The notes: generated by a model from the letters alone, not told the origin. A DNA stretch of 64,000 bases from Fundidesulfovibrio agrisoli (GCF_022808715.1 NZ_JAKZKX010000001.1:248001-312000); one strand, 5' to 3'. Positions 9,068 to 18,299 are shown, counted from the first letter of the stretch. A program made the numbers and translations.

Positions 9068-9105
9068 TATAATATGTGTTGTGGCCTTACATGCCAGCGT
9101 ATAAT
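9068..9105 (+). promoter_or_regulatory. Two TATAAT boxes upstream of the repeat protein
   Basis: Perfect TATAAT hexamers lie at 9068-9073 and 9100-9105 in a short AT-rich gap after ctaB. No good -35 hexamer pairs with either, so this is a tentative promoter region. Confidence 0.3.
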
Positions 9106-9209
9106 AACACGTCTTGTATTTGTTGGTTCAAGGCCGGTGGGCACCGGCCTGTGGTTCTCAATTTCGTCTGGATAAATACGCGTCTTCAACTGGCCATGTG
9201 GGGGTGATC

Positions 9210-12191
9210 GTGCGGAAAGCCTATCTCGCTGCAGTAGTTGTACTGTTGGGTCTGCTTGTTCCCGGGGAACTGTTTGCCGCTAGCGGCTCAATCCACGGCC
9301 GTGTGGTCGATCCCAACGGAAACCCCATAACGGGGATGACCGTGTGGGCGTTCGCCAAACCATCAGGAGCCTGTAACAATAGCTGGACGTATTCGACAAC
9401 CGTGAATCCCGGAGATATAGTTGACGGATATTTCACGCTCAACATCGAGGCCGGGTCCAACATTTATGTGCAGGTTGGTAAACCCACAGCTACGTGCAAC
9501 TACACCCCCTCCTGGTACAAGGCGAGCCTCAGCTCGCCCTATGACGGGTATGACTGCCTGAACGCCACTGCAATCACGGTAACCGCTGGGCAGACCAAGG
9601 AGCTTGGCAACATCGTGCTGCAACCCGGCGGCGCGGTGACCGGCAGCGTTATGGATGGAAGCACGCCTGTCGGCGGCAACTCCATTTACATCGGCAACAT
9701 GTTCGCGCCTACTACCGGCACAGCCTGCAACAGCCGCCAAGTCTATTCCATCTCAGTCAATGCTGACGGCACGTTCGCTTTCTATGGAGTGCCGTTGGGC
9801 AACAACTATTTCCGCTTCTCCAGCTCCGACCCATCCCAGCCGTACCCGGTCTCCTACTGGGATGGCTCTCATGGAGCGACGCCCTGCAGCAGCGGAACCC
9901 CTGTCAATGTGAGCGCGGGAAGCAACCCCGCCCTGAATTTCCAGATCGCCAAAGGCGTTATCATCTCCGGCAAAGTCACCAGCTCCGGCGTAAACGTCCA
10001 AGGCATGTCAGTGGGCGCATATTCCGGCACCCCCTGCGGCAACTGGGGCTGGGTGACCGGCGTCTCGACGGACTCCAGCGGCAATTACTCAATGGTTGCC
10101 CCTTCGGGATTGAATTACTATGTCCGCGCGGACAGCACCAACGCCAGCACCAAGTTGAACTATGTTCCTCTCTGGTGGGACGGCGCAACGGGCGCAATGA
10201 ATTGTCAGGGCGCTGTGACCACAGCCAACACGCAGCCCGGCTCGACCAACGCCAACGTCAACTTCTCCGTCTCTCCCGGCGCCATCATCACCGGCAAACT
10301 CTCCGACGGCAACGCCCAGGCCATCACTTCGGGCAACGTGAGCGTCTACAACGGGAACGCCTGCTCGGGGTACAGTTACCAGACAGCCACCAGCTCTTTC
10401 GATTCTCAGGGCAACTTCTCGATTTACGGCGTGGCCCCTGGCAACGTGCTGTTGCGCTCAAGCGCTAACGGCAAGGTGTCCATGTGGTGGGATGGGACGC
10501 AGGGCAGCCCGCTGTGCTCAAGCGCCCAGCAGGTGGCCGTGAGCAGCGGGCAGACCTACAACGGGTTCAACTTCGTCATGCCCGCGGGGGGGAGCATCTC
10601 CGGTGTGGTGCGCGACACCAACAACGCTCCGATTCCCGGCGTGTGGGTGGTCGCCAGCTACGGCGTGAGCAACGGATCCGTCGGCGCGGTCCAGACGAAC
10701 GGGAGCGGCCAGTACACCATAAGCAACCTCCCCGCCGGAACCATCAATGTCACGGCCCAGGGCGGGTCGTCGGGACTGAACTTCGACACCCGCTGGTGGG
10801 AGGGCGCCGACAGCGACGGCACACTGTACTGGTTCCAGGCCAAGCCCGTGCAGGTGGTCATGTCCGCAAACACGGGCTCCATCGACTTCAAGCTCCATGC
10901 GACCGGCAGCGTGAGCGGCACGGTCACGGACCACACGGGCGCCCCCCTGGCGAACGTGAACGTCTTCGCGCTTCTGGACCCCAACGGCTATTCCGTCGCC
11001 GCGACCTCCACGGCCGGCAACGGCACGTACACCCTCCGGGGCGTGCCTAACGGCTCCTTCATCCTCTCCAAGCCCGCAAGCGCTGGATACAACAACGTCA
11101 ACTCCTGGTGGACCGGCTCGGCCCTGACCAGCGATCCGGCCAAGGCCAGGCCCATAGCCCTGGGCGCCAACGCCAGCCAGGTCATCAACTTCCAGACGCC
11201 GCAGGGCGCCATCGTCACTGGCACGGTCCTCGACGCCTCCAACGCCCAGCCCGCTGCGGGCGTGCCCGTGCGAGTGGACGTCAAGGGCGCCAACGGCTTC
11301 TATACGGGATCAAGCGCGACCACCGGCAGCGACGGAACCTTCACAATCAAGGGCATCCCGGCCACCACCAACGGCCGCCTGGGCACCTCGACCTCGGGTC
11401 CCGGATTCTGCTTCTCCTGGTGGGACGGCGTTGGGGCGAACACCAACCCCAAGTCCTACAAGGCGCTTAATCTCTCCGAAGGAACCACCACTTCGGGCTT
11501 CAACCTGAGCCTCACCAAGGGCGCGTCCATAAGCGGCACGGTCACGGACGGCACCGTTCCCTTGCAGAACGTGCAGGTAATGGCATTGACCAACGGCCCT
11601 TGCGCCTACCCCGATCAATACGTCAACGCGAGGACCGACTATTACGGCAATTACACCATTACGGGCATCCCGCCCAACACCCCGGTGACGGTGCGCACTG
11701 ATTCCACCCCCAGACTGCAGTCCTTCGCGCCCAAGTGGCGCACCGCCGGCGGGGACACAACGGTGTGCTCCCAGGCCGCCGGTTTCTCGCTCGCGTCCGG
11801 GGCGCAGACGAACGGAGTCGACTTCACGCTCGCACCGGGCGGTTCGGTCAGCGGCAAGATCACCAGCGCCGGCTCGGCCTTGCCCGGCATGAACGTGGTT
11901 GCATCCTCCGACACGGCCTGCTCTGGCTCCTTCCTGCAGAGCGGGGCGACCGACTGGGATGGCAACTATACACTCTACGGCCTGCCGCTCTCGTCCAACA
12001 TCTATGTAGGCAGCAAGGCCAAGAACATGCCCTACGGCGACAAGTACTGGAACGGCGCCACCGGCGGAAGTTGCGCCAGCGCGCAGCCCGTGGTCATCAA
12101 TCCGGCCCAGCCTTCCGTCACCGGTATCAACCTCGTGCTGCTCAAGATCACCACCCTGATGGGTGCGCTCATGCAGCTTTTGACCAACTGA
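9210..12191 (+). CDS. Large secreted protein of nine carboxypeptidase-regulatory-like repeats
   Basis: The protein has about 993 residues with a signal peptide (RKAYLAAVVVLLGLLV...LFAAS) when started at the GTG at 9210. The upstream start at 9114 would bury that signal. The rest is nine units of about 100 residues, each opening with a G-x-I/V-x-G-x-V strand (GSIHGRVVD, GAIITGKLSD, GGSISGVVRD, TGSVSGTVTD and others). Most units also carry a W-D/E/N-G element (YWDGSHG, WWDGATG, WWDGTQG, WWEGADS, WWTGSAL, WWDGVGA, YWNGATG). This matches the CarboxypepD_reg beta-sandwich family. No catalytic domain or cell-wall anchor is seen. It is likely an extracellular adhesive or structural protein. The first third looks less GC-rich than its neighbours. 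Confidence 0.75.
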   Translation: MRKAYLAAVVVLLGLLVPGELFAASGSIHGRVVDPNGNPITGMTVWAFAKPSGACNNSWTYSTTVNPGDIVDGYFTLNIEAGSNIYVQVGKPTATCNYTPSWYKASLSSPYDGYDCLNATAITVTAGQTKELGNIVLQPGGAVTGSVMDGSTPVGGNSIYIGNMFAPTTGTACNSRQVYSISVNADGTFAFYGVPLGNNYFRFSSSDPSQPYPVSYWDGSHGATPCSSGTPVNVSAGSNPALNFQIAKGVIISGKVTSSGVNVQGMSVGAYSGTPCGNWGWVTGVSTDSSGNYSMVAPSGLNYYVRADSTNASTKLNYVPLWWDGATGAMNCQGAVTTANTQPGSTNANVNFSVSPGAIITGKLSDGNAQAITSGNVSVYNGNACSGYSYQTATSSFDSQGNFSIYGVAPGNVLLRSSANGKVSMWWDGTQGSPLCSSAQQVAVSSGQTYNGFNFVMPAGGSISGVVRDTNNAPIPGVWVVASYGVSNGSVGAVQTNGSGQYTISNLPAGTINVTAQGGSSGLNFDTRWWEGADSDGTLYWFQAKPVQVVMSANTGSIDFKLHATGSVSGTVTDHTGAPLANVNVFALLDPNGYSVAATSTAGNGTYTLRGVPNGSFILSKPASAGYNNVNSWWTGSALTSDPAKARPIALGANASQVINFQTPQGAIVTGTVLDASNAQPAAGVPVRVDVKGANGFYTGSSATTGSDGTFTIKGIPATTNGRLGTSTSGPGFCFSWWDGVGANTNPKSYKALNLSEGTTTSGFNLSLTKGASISGTVTDGTVPLQNVQVMALTNGPCAYPDQYVNARTDYYGNYTITGIPPNTPVTVRTDSTPRLQSFAPKWRTAGGDTTVCSQAAGFSLASGAQTNGVDFTLAPGGSVSGKITSAGSALPGMNVVASSDTACSGSFLQSGATDWDGNYTLYGLPLSSNIYVGSKAKNMPYGDKYWNGATGGSCASAQPVVINPAQPSVTGINLVLLKITTLMGALMQLLTN

Positions 12192-12222
12192 TCCCGCATC
12201 TCGCTTCATCGGCGACAAAACC

Positions 12223-12255
12223 AGCCCCCCGGCCCGCTGTGCCGGGGGGCTTTCT
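12223..12255 (+). terminator. Rho-independent terminator of the repeat protein gene
   Basis: The 11-bp arms AGCCCCCCGGC (12223-12233) and GCCGGGGGGCT (12241-12251) enclose a 7-nt loop and run into a short T-rich tail, 31 bp after the stop codon. Confidence 0.85.
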
Positions 12256-12306
12256 GTTGCCGATTCCCAAGGTGGATGTGGTTTTCGAAACCGGAAGCTC
12301 TCCTTG

Positions 12307-12336
12307 TTGACGCGCAACTCGCGGCTATCCTATATA
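12307..12336 (+). promoter_or_regulatory. Probable sigma-70 promoter of tupA
   Basis: TTGACG at 12307-12312 and TATATA at 12331-12336 are 18 bp apart, about 28 bp before the tupA start. Confidence 0.5.
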
Positions 12337-12363
12337 TGCCGAATCAGACATAAGGAGATGCCC

Positions 12364-13218
12364 ATGCGCAAACTGCTCGCCTTGTTCGCGTTTTTCGTGA
12401 CAGCCCCCGGATTCGCCCTCGCCCAGGAAGCCCCGAAAGTCACCGAAACCTACGGTTCCGGCCCCAAGGTGTTCAGCCTGGCCACCGGCAGCCCCGGCGA
12501 ACTGGGCCTTTTGAAGCAGTTGGGCGAGGCTTTCGGCAAGAAGGCGGGGGCGAGCATGCAGTGGTACAAGGCCGGAACGGGGCAGTCCCTTGATATGCTC
12601 AAGGCCAAGAAGGTGGACATGGTCATGGTGCATGCCCCGGCCAAGGTCGACCAGGCCGTGAAGGAGGGCTGGGCGATCAAGAAGACGCTCATCGGTTCCA
12701 ACGAGTTCTTCATCGTGGGCCCGGCTTCCGACCCCTCGGGCATCTCCAAGGCCAAGACCGCCGTGCAGGCCTACCAGGACGCGGCCACGGGCAAGGCTCC
12801 GTTCTTCTCCCGCGGGGACAACTCCGGCACCCACCAGAAGGAGATGGCCATCTGGAAGGCGGCCGGGATCGAGCCATCCGGCCCCTGGTACATCGTCACC
12901 AAGGATTTCATGACCGCAACGCTCAAACGCGCGGAGACCGAGCAGGGCTACTTCATGACCGATTCCAGCACCTGGGTCGCCGAAAAGAACAACACGCCCA
13001 AGCTCAAGGTGCTTTTCTCGGGCGACAAGATGCTCGTGAACACCTACCACGCCCTGGCCCAGCCCGAGGGCGCCACCCCCGGAGCCGAAACCGCCTCCGC
13101 CTTCATCGACTTTGTCGCCTCGGAGGAGGGGCAGAACATCATCCGCTCCTTCGGGAAGGCCCAGTACGGCGAATCGCTCTACAACGACGCCGCCTACGCC
13201 AAGAAGTACGACGACTGA
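12364..13218 (+). CDS. tupA: Tungstate-binding periplasmic protein
   Basis: Solute-binding protein of a Tup-type tungstate importer, 284 residues with a signal peptide (MRKLLALFAFFVTAPGFALA). Family signatures are GTGQSLDMLKAKKVDMVMVHAP-like sequence and SRGDNSGTHQKE, which supplies oxyanion ligands in TupA. The second ATG (12364) is preferred since AAGGAG lies six bases upstream. No tupB or tupC follows, so its membrane partners must be encoded elsewhere. It fits the tungsten or molybdenum need of the formate dehydrogenase in this window. A molybdate-preferring relative is possible. Confidence 0.85.
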   Translation: MRKLLALFAFFVTAPGFALAQEAPKVTETYGSGPKVFSLATGSPGELGLLKQLGEAFGKKAGASMQWYKAGTGQSLDMLKAKKVDMVMVHAPAKVDQAVKEGWAIKKTLIGSNEFFIVGPASDPSGISKAKTAVQAYQDAATGKAPFFSRGDNSGTHQKEMAIWKAAGIEPSGPWYIVTKDFMTATLKRAETEQGYFMTDSSTWVAEKNNTPKLKVLFSGDKMLVNTYHALAQPEGATPGAETASAFIDFVASEEGQNIIRSFGKAQYGESLYNDAAYAKKYDD

Positions 13219-13261
13219 GAAATACACGGCTCCCCGGAAAGCACACGGCCCGCGATCCGCA

Positions 13262-14074
13262 TCAGCTCCCGCCGGAACCAAAACCGAGCGTGAGCGAGCG
13301 GCCCCTCTTGGCGCAGGCCTGGGTGCATTCGCCGCAGACGTTGCATTCCCACTCCAGCCCCTTGCCCGCCATGCGGGGGTTGAGGTCAAGCGGACAGGCC
13401 CGGCCGCACTGCTCGTCGCCCCTGGAACAGGTGCAGCGCCTGGGATCGAAGCGCACGCGCAGCCCTATCGGAGAAAATCGGTGCGTCAGTTGCAGCAGCA
13501 GGGACTGCGGGCACACGTACCGGCACCAGAGCCTTCGCCCGGCCAGGGCCTCGGCCCCCAGCGCGCCCGCGAGCAGCAACAGGCCCGGGAGCGCCAGCTC
13601 CTGTTGGTTGAACCAGGCCTGGAAGATGCGCGAATACCAGCCGGGGAGCGAGAAGTGGTTGAGCATCGGCGGCAGGCCGGACAGCGCCAGGGCCAGGCAG
13701 GCGAGGGCGGCGAGCACGGCCTTGAGCCTCCAGCCCTGTTTACGGAGGCTGGAGGGGATGCCGCGCAGGCTCCAGGCCAGGTCCGAGAGCGTCCCGAACG
13801 GGCAGGCCCAGGAGCAGAACACCGGCCCCAGCGCAAAGGCCATACCCAGAGCCACGCCGCCGCCCAGCACGATCTTCCAGGGCAGGGCGAGCGAACCGAG
13901 GCAGACCTGCACGGCGGCCAGGGGGTCGGCCAGGGGGAAACCCAGGATCGAGAAGGAGAGGAAGTTGCCGGAGAGCCGCTCCCAACCTTGGGAATTGAGC
14001 CAGGCCAGCACCGGGTAGCCCAGGAGCACGCTCGCCTGGAAGCAGCGGCGCACGGTCTTCAGGCGCGGGTTCAT
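13262..14074 (-). CDS. napH: NapH-like membrane iron-sulfur quinol dehydrogenase
   Basis: Polytopic membrane protein, 270 residues, proposed to move electrons from quinol to periplasmic nitrate reductase. Four helices, the NapH cysteine motifs CSWACPFG and CRYVCPQS at helix ends, and two C-terminal [4Fe-4S] regions (CGRACPLDL, CNVCGECTQACAKRG) are visible. Last gene of the nap operon, 40 bp after napG. It converges on tupA with a 43-bp gap in which no clear terminator was seen. Confidence 0.88.
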   Translation of the reverse strand: MNPRLKTVRRCFQASVLLGYPVLAWLNSQGWERLSGNFLSFSILGFPLADPLAAVQVCLGSLALPWKIVLGGGVALGMAFALGPVFCSWACPFGTLSDLAWSLRGIPSSLRKQGWRLKAVLAALACLALALSGLPPMLNHFSLPGWYSRIFQAWFNQQELALPGLLLLAGALGAEALAGRRLWCRYVCPQSLLLQLTHRFSPIGLRVRFDPRRCTCSRGDEQCGRACPLDLNPRMAGKGLEWECNVCGECTQACAKRGRSLTLGFGSGGS

Positions 14075-14114
14075 GCGTGCCGCCTCATCATACGAAGGGT
14101 GACGCGAAGGGGTT

Positions 14115-14609
14115 TCATGCTCCGAAAATCCTTTCCAGCAACGCGGCGAGCGGGCTGCGGCCTTCCGCCCTCGTGTCTATGCATTGGGCCGGGCAGACGT
14201 GCTCGCACACGCCGCAGCCCACGCATTCCTTGGTGATGACGGGGTACAGCCCGACCTCCAGCTCGATGGCCCTGGCCTTGAGGGGGCATTTCTCGAAGCA
14301 GGTCTTGCAGAGCACGGAGCCGATGTAGGTGTAGCAGCGGGTGCGATCGATGAAGGCTGTGCCCATGCCCGCCTGGCGCTTGTCCACCGGGCGCAGGGCT
14401 CCGGTGGGGCAGGCCGGTCCGCAACGCATGCACAGCCAGCAGGGGATGCGCTTGGGCTCAACGCGCGGCGTGCCCGATTCCAGCGGGTCGAACCCCGCAT
14501 CGAGCACGATGGAGCGGAACGGGCAGGCGTCGGCGCATTGGCCGCACTGGGTGCAGAGCCTGCGGAATTCCTTGCCTGGAGCCGCTCCGGGGGGCCTGAG
14601 CGGGATCAT
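14115..14609 (-). CDS. napG: NapG-like ferredoxin
   Basis: Iron-sulfur protein of 164 residues with four [4Fe-4S] motifs: CTQCGQCADACP, CWLCMRCGPACPTG, the spread set CYTYIGSVLCKTCFEKCP, and CVGCGVCEHVCP. It belongs to the MauM/NapG family and should pass electrons between NapH and the NapC/NapM cytochromes. The usual twin-arginine signal of NapG is missing: the frame starts right before the first cluster, and the ATG overlaps the napD stop (ATGA). It may therefore be cytoplasmic or be exported with a partner. Confidence 0.85.
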   Translation of the reverse strand: MIPLRPPGAAPGKEFRRLCTQCGQCADACPFRSIVLDAGFDPLESGTPRVEPKRIPCWLCMRCGPACPTGALRPVDKRQAGMGTAFIDRTRCYTYIGSVLCKTCFEKCPLKARAIELEVGLYPVITKECVGCGVCEHVCPAQCIDTRAEGRSPLAALLERIFGA

Positions 14610-14860
14610 GCGTCCCCGTCCGCTTCCAGTTCGTCCTCCATGTTCACGGAAGTGGGCAGCACCACGCCCACGCCCTCCATCTCGCTGATCCCGCGCAGGC
14701 GGCTTTCCAGTTCGGAGGCGGGAGCCTCCAGCACGTACACCAGGGAGCCGTCCTCGGACCCTCCGAAGCAGCTCAAGCCTTCAAGGCCCTCCAGCCGCAT
14801 CCGCAGGGCATCCGGTCCCATGCCCGCGGCGGGCATGACCACAAGCCCGGTGATGGCCAT
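14606..14860 (-). CDS. napD: NapD chaperone
   Basis: Small cytoplasmic protein of 84 residues that binds the twin-arginine signal of NapA during maturation. The ferredoxin-like fold opening MAITGLVVMPA and the C-terminal segment GVGVVLPTSVNMED fit the NapD family. It starts 1 bp after napA and overlaps napG by 4 bp. Confidence 0.85.
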   Translation of the reverse strand: MAITGLVVMPAAGMGPDALRMRLEGLEGLSCFGGSEDGSLVYVLEAPASELESRLRGISEMEGVGVVLPTSVNMEDELEADGDA

Positions 14861-14861
14861 C

Positions 14862-17141
14862 CTAGGCCTTCCTGACCTTCACGGCGCAGATCTTGAACTC
14901 CGGCTCCTTGGAGATGTCGTCCACCGCGTCGTTGGTGAGGTCGTTGATGAGCTTCTTCTTGTCGAAGAAGGGCACGAACACCAGGCCGGGTCTGCAGACC
15001 TCGCCCACCTTGGCGGGCAGGTCCATGCTGCCGCGCCTGCTCTCCAGTCGCACCGTGTCGCCGTTGGCGATGCCCAGCTTCTTGGCATCGGCTTCGTTCA
15101 GCTCAACGTAGGCATCGGGGAAGGCGTTCCTCAACTCGGGCACCTTGCCGGTCATGGTGGCGGTGTGCCAGTGGTCGATGACGCGGCCGGTGGTCAGCAC
15201 GAAGGGGAAGTCCGCATCCGGCTCCTCGGCGGCCGGTCGGTGGGGCCGCATCCAGACGTAGGCCTTCTTTTCCGGAGTGCCGTAGAAGAACATGCGATCG
15301 GGGTGGTCCGCGGGAACGAGCGGGTCCTCGCCGCGCACATAGCGCATCTTGGTGCCGGGGTGGTCCTCCGTGGGGCAGGGCCAGAGGATGCCGGACTCCT
15401 TGCGCAGGCGCTCACGCGTGATGCCCGCGAAGTTGTAGGGCGTTCCCGCGCTCATGCGCCGCCATTCGTCCCACACGTCGGCCGAATCCTTGTAGGGCAC
15501 GAGCTTGGGGTCCACGCCCATGCGCGTGGCGAAATCCACCAGGATGTTCACCGAGGGCTTGGCCTGGCCCGGCGGATCGACGGCCTTGCCCACGAGGGAG
15601 TAGCGGCGCTCGGAGCAGCCGTACACGCCTTCTCGCTCGCACCAGAAGGCGGGCGGCAGCACCACGTCGGCGTAGCGCAGGGTCTCGGCGTCGCCGAAGG
15701 CCTCGATGCAGACCACGAAGGCGTCCTCCCTGGCCAGGGCCGCCGTGTACTTCTTGGCGTTGGGCATGGATTGGGCCGGGTTGGTGCACAGGATGAGCAT
15801 GCACTTGAGCTTGCCCTGGCCCATGGCCTCGAACATGGCCACGGTGTGGTAGCCGGGGTTGGGGTTGATGGTGCCCTCGGGCACGCCCCAGAACTTCTCC
15901 ACCTGGGCCCGGTGCTCAGGGTTGGCGATGAGGCGACCGGCGGGCAACAGGTGGGAGAGGGTGCCCGTGTCGCGCACGCCGCCGCAGGCGTTGGGCTGGC
16001 CAGTGAGGGAGAATGACGTGGAGCCGGGCTTGCCGATCTTGCCGGTTATCAGGTGCAGGTTGTGCACGAGCTGGTTGGCGAAAACGCCCCACTTGCGCTG
16101 GTTAAGCCCCATGCACCACAGGCTCATGGTGGAGGGGGAGTTGGCGAACAGCCGGGCCGCCTCGATGATCTGCTTGGGGTCGAGCCCGGTGATCTGGCCG
16201 ACCTTCTCGGGGGAGTAGTCCTCCAGGAACTTGCGGTAGTCCTCGAAGGACTTGTCCACGGGCTTGCCGTCCTCCATGGCCTTGAACAGCGCGTACCTGG
16301 AGTGGAAGCGGTTGTCGTCCAGCTCCTCCTTGAGGAGCACGTGGGCCATGCCGTTGAGCAGGGCCAGGTCGGTGCCCGGCTTGAGGGGCAGGTGCATGTC
16401 CGCGATGCGGGCCGTGTTTGTAACGCGCGGGTCCGCCACGATGATCTTGACCTGCTTGTCCTTCTGCTTGCGGCTGGCGATGCGCTTGAACAGCACCGGG
16501 TGGCATTCCGAGGTGTTGGAGCCGACGATGAAGAAGCAGGTGGCGGCGTCCATGTCGGAGTAAGAGCCCATGGGCTCGTCCTTGCCGAAGGAGCCGGTGT
16601 AGCCGCCCACGGCGGAGGCCATGCACAGCCGTGGGTTGCCGTCCACGTTGTTGCATTTGAGCCCTGCCTTGAAGATCTTGTTGGCCAGGTAAGACTCCTC
16701 GGTGAGGTTCTGACCGGATCCGTAATAGCCCACCGATTCGGGGCCGTTCTTGGCGATGGACTCCTTGAACTTGGAGACCACCAGGTTCATGGCCTCGTCC
16801 CAACTGGCGGGGGCGAGCTGGCCCTTCTTGCCGCCCTTGCGGATCATGGGCTGGGTCACCCTGTCCGGGGCGTAGATCACCGGGGCGAGCAGGGCGCCCT
16901 TGAGGCAGAGCAGGCCCTCGTTGTGGTTGTTGGGGTCGCCTTTGACCATGATGGCCTTGCCCCCGGTGACGCCAACGAGCACGCCGCAGCCGGTGCCGCA
17001 GTAGCGGCAGACGCCCTTGACCCACTTCTCCACCTGCTGCTGGCCCTGCGGCGATGCGGACCAGGCGAAGGGAGTCCCCAGGGCCGCGAATGCGGTTGCC
17101 GCGGCGGAAAGCTTCAGGAAGTCGCGCCGGGACTGGTTCAT
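14862..17141 (-). CDS. napA: Periplasmic nitrate reductase catalytic subunit
   Basis: Molybdopterin enzyme reducing nitrate to nitrite in the periplasm, 759 residues. It has a twin-arginine signal (SRRDFLKLSAAA), a [4Fe-4S] cluster bound by Cys45, Cys48, Cys52 and Cys79, and the molybdenum ligand Cys173 in NPRLCMASAVGG. The short length and sequence match the monomeric Desulfovibrio-type NapA, which lacks NapB, and no napB is present here. The ATG overlaps the napM stop by 4 bp. Confidence 0.96.
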   Translation of the reverse strand: MNQSRRDFLKLSAAATAFAALGTPFAWSASPQGQQQVEKWVKGVCRYCGTGCGVLVGVTGGKAIMVKGDPNNHNEGLLCLKGALLAPVIYAPDRVTQPMIRKGGKKGQLAPASWDEAMNLVVSKFKESIAKNGPESVGYYGSGQNLTEESYLANKIFKAGLKCNNVDGNPRLCMASAVGGYTGSFGKDEPMGSYSDMDAATCFFIVGSNTSECHPVLFKRIASRKQKDKQVKIIVADPRVTNTARIADMHLPLKPGTDLALLNGMAHVLLKEELDDNRFHSRYALFKAMEDGKPVDKSFEDYRKFLEDYSPEKVGQITGLDPKQIIEAARLFANSPSTMSLWCMGLNQRKWGVFANQLVHNLHLITGKIGKPGSTSFSLTGQPNACGGVRDTGTLSHLLPAGRLIANPEHRAQVEKFWGVPEGTINPNPGYHTVAMFEAMGQGKLKCMLILCTNPAQSMPNAKKYTAALAREDAFVVCIEAFGDAETLRYADVVLPPAFWCEREGVYGCSERRYSLVGKAVDPPGQAKPSVNILVDFATRMGVDPKLVPYKDSADVWDEWRRMSAGTPYNFAGITRERLRKESGILWPCPTEDHPGTKMRYVRGEDPLVPADHPDRMFFYGTPEKKAYVWMRPHRPAAEEPDADFPFVLTTGRVIDHWHTATMTGKVPELRNAFPDAYVELNEADAKKLGIANGDTVRLESRRGSMDLPAKVGEVCRPGLVFVPFFDKKKLINDLTNDAVDDISKEPEFKICAVKVRKA

Positions 17142-17629
17142 TTCTTGGCCTCCTCTTCAAGCTTGGTCTTGGATTCGCTCTTCTCGTAGGCTTGGTGGTG
17201 CAGCGAGTTCTGATGGAACGGGTGGCAGCCGTAACAGTCGGCGCGCAAACCGAATTTCTGGCGCATGGTCTTGATGGCCGGATCGTGGCAGCGGACGCAA
17301 ACGATATCGGGGTCGGGCTTGGCGGAGAAGGGGATGGCCCCCTTGTTGTCCGGGGAACCGTGGCACAGGGCGCACTTGACCAGATCGACCCCGTGCTTGG
17401 ATTCGTACCAGTTCTGGGCCGACTTGGGCGAAACCTTCAGGTGGCACCCGTAGCAGTCCACCTGCTGGTCCTTCTTGCCTTCAAGGTGCTTGAAGGCTTC
17501 GCAGCGAGTCTGGGGGAAGGCGCGGTTGACGTACAGGAAAAAAACCAGGCCCAGGACAGCCGCGCCGGAGAGGACTATCAAGGTCCATTTCACGGGCCTG
17601 GACTTCAAGCACTCCATGCAACTGCTCAT
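17138..17629 (-). CDS. napM: NapM-like membrane-anchored tetrahaem cytochrome
   Basis: Protein of 163 residues with one N-terminal membrane helix (WTLIVLSGAAVLGLVFFLYV) and four CxxCH sites (CYGCH, CALCH, CVRCH, CYGCH). It stands second in the operon, as napM does in the Desulfovibrio desulfuricans napCMADGH cluster. It probably relays electrons from NapC or NapGH to NapA. ATGA overlaps join it to napC and napA. Confidence 0.85.
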   Translation of the reverse strand: MSSCMECLKSRPVKWTLIVLSGAAVLGLVFFLYVNRAFPQTRCEAFKHLEGKKDQQVDCYGCHLKVSPKSAQNWYESKHGVDLVKCALCHGSPDNKGAIPFSAKPDPDIVCVRCHDPAIKTMRQKFGLRADCYGCHPFHQNSLHHQAYEKSESKTKLEEEAKK

Positions 17630-18225
17630 TTCTTCTCCTCCTCCAGGGCGGCCAGGCGCGCCGCGAACTTGGCGTTAACGGCGTACCGGGAGTCGAACTC
17701 CGGCAGATGGGCCATGTTTTGATGGCAGCCGACGCAATTGGAGCGCGTATTGCCCGACTTCTCGGCGTTCAGGGCCTGGTATGCGTCGTGGGCCTGCTTG
17801 CCGATTTCGGAAATGGGCTCGTTCTTGACGTTCTTGTTCAGGTCCTTGTGGCAGGCGAGGCAGTTCTCATCGGGTACGAAGCGGCGGGTGAACTGCTGGA
17901 GCTTGAGTCTGTCGAGGTCTTCGGGGTTGCCGAAATAGTGGGCGTAGATGTCCTTGATGCCGAAAACCAGCTTGATGGAGGCCCAACGCAACCCGGTGGG
18001 CGGGATGTGGCATTGCGAGCAGGAAATTTCTTTTTTTTCCGCGTCCTTGACGTGCGATGAGACTTGAAGCTCCTGCTGATGGCGCTTCATTTCGTGGCAG
18101 GAGACGCAGTATTGCGTTGACGATGTGTCGGCGAAGCCCGGCGGAGACCCCTGTGATGCGGACGACAGGCCGGCCAGGGAGGCCAGGCAAGCGAACCCCA
18201 GAAGCAATCGGGAGGCTTTTTTCAT
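17626..18225 (-). CDS. napC: NapC-type tetrahaem cytochrome
   Basis: First gene of the nap operon, 199 residues from the ATG at 18225, which gives the N-terminal hydrophobic segment MKKASRLLLGFACLASLAG. Longer frames start upstream of the promoter. Four haem sites are present (CVSCH, CSQCH, CLACH, CVGCH), with NapC/NirT features. The N-terminal segment could be a cleavable signal rather than the anchor usual in NapC; this cannot be decided here. Confidence 0.85.
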   Translation of the reverse strand: MKKASRLLLGFACLASLAGLSSASQGSPPGFADTSSTQYCVSCHEMKRHQQELQVSSHVKDAEKKEISCSQCHIPPTGLRWASIKLVFGIKDIYAHYFGNPEDLDRLKLQQFTRRFVPDENCLACHKDLNKNVKNEPISEIGKQAHDAYQALNAEKSGNTRSNCVGCHQNMAHLPEFDSRYAVNAKFAARLAALEEEKK

Positions 18226-18255
18226 AGCGCTTCGCCTTATTGGGATATTTTGACC

Positions 18256-18299
18256 GGTATACCTGCCTTGCTTGCCGATAAATGTGACCTGGGTCACAT
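18256..18299 (-). promoter_or_regulatory. nap promoter with a CRP/FNR-family (HcpR-like) activator site
   Basis: The palindrome ATGTGA-N6-TCACAT spans 18282-18299. On the minus strand a TATACC -10 element lies at 18261-18256, which puts the start of transcription near 18249 and the palindrome centre at about -41.5, the class II activator position. TTGTGA-N6-TCACAA is the known HcpR consensus in Desulfovibrio, and HcpR regulators act on nitrate/nitrosative genes. Which regulator binds is inferred. Confidence 0.7.
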
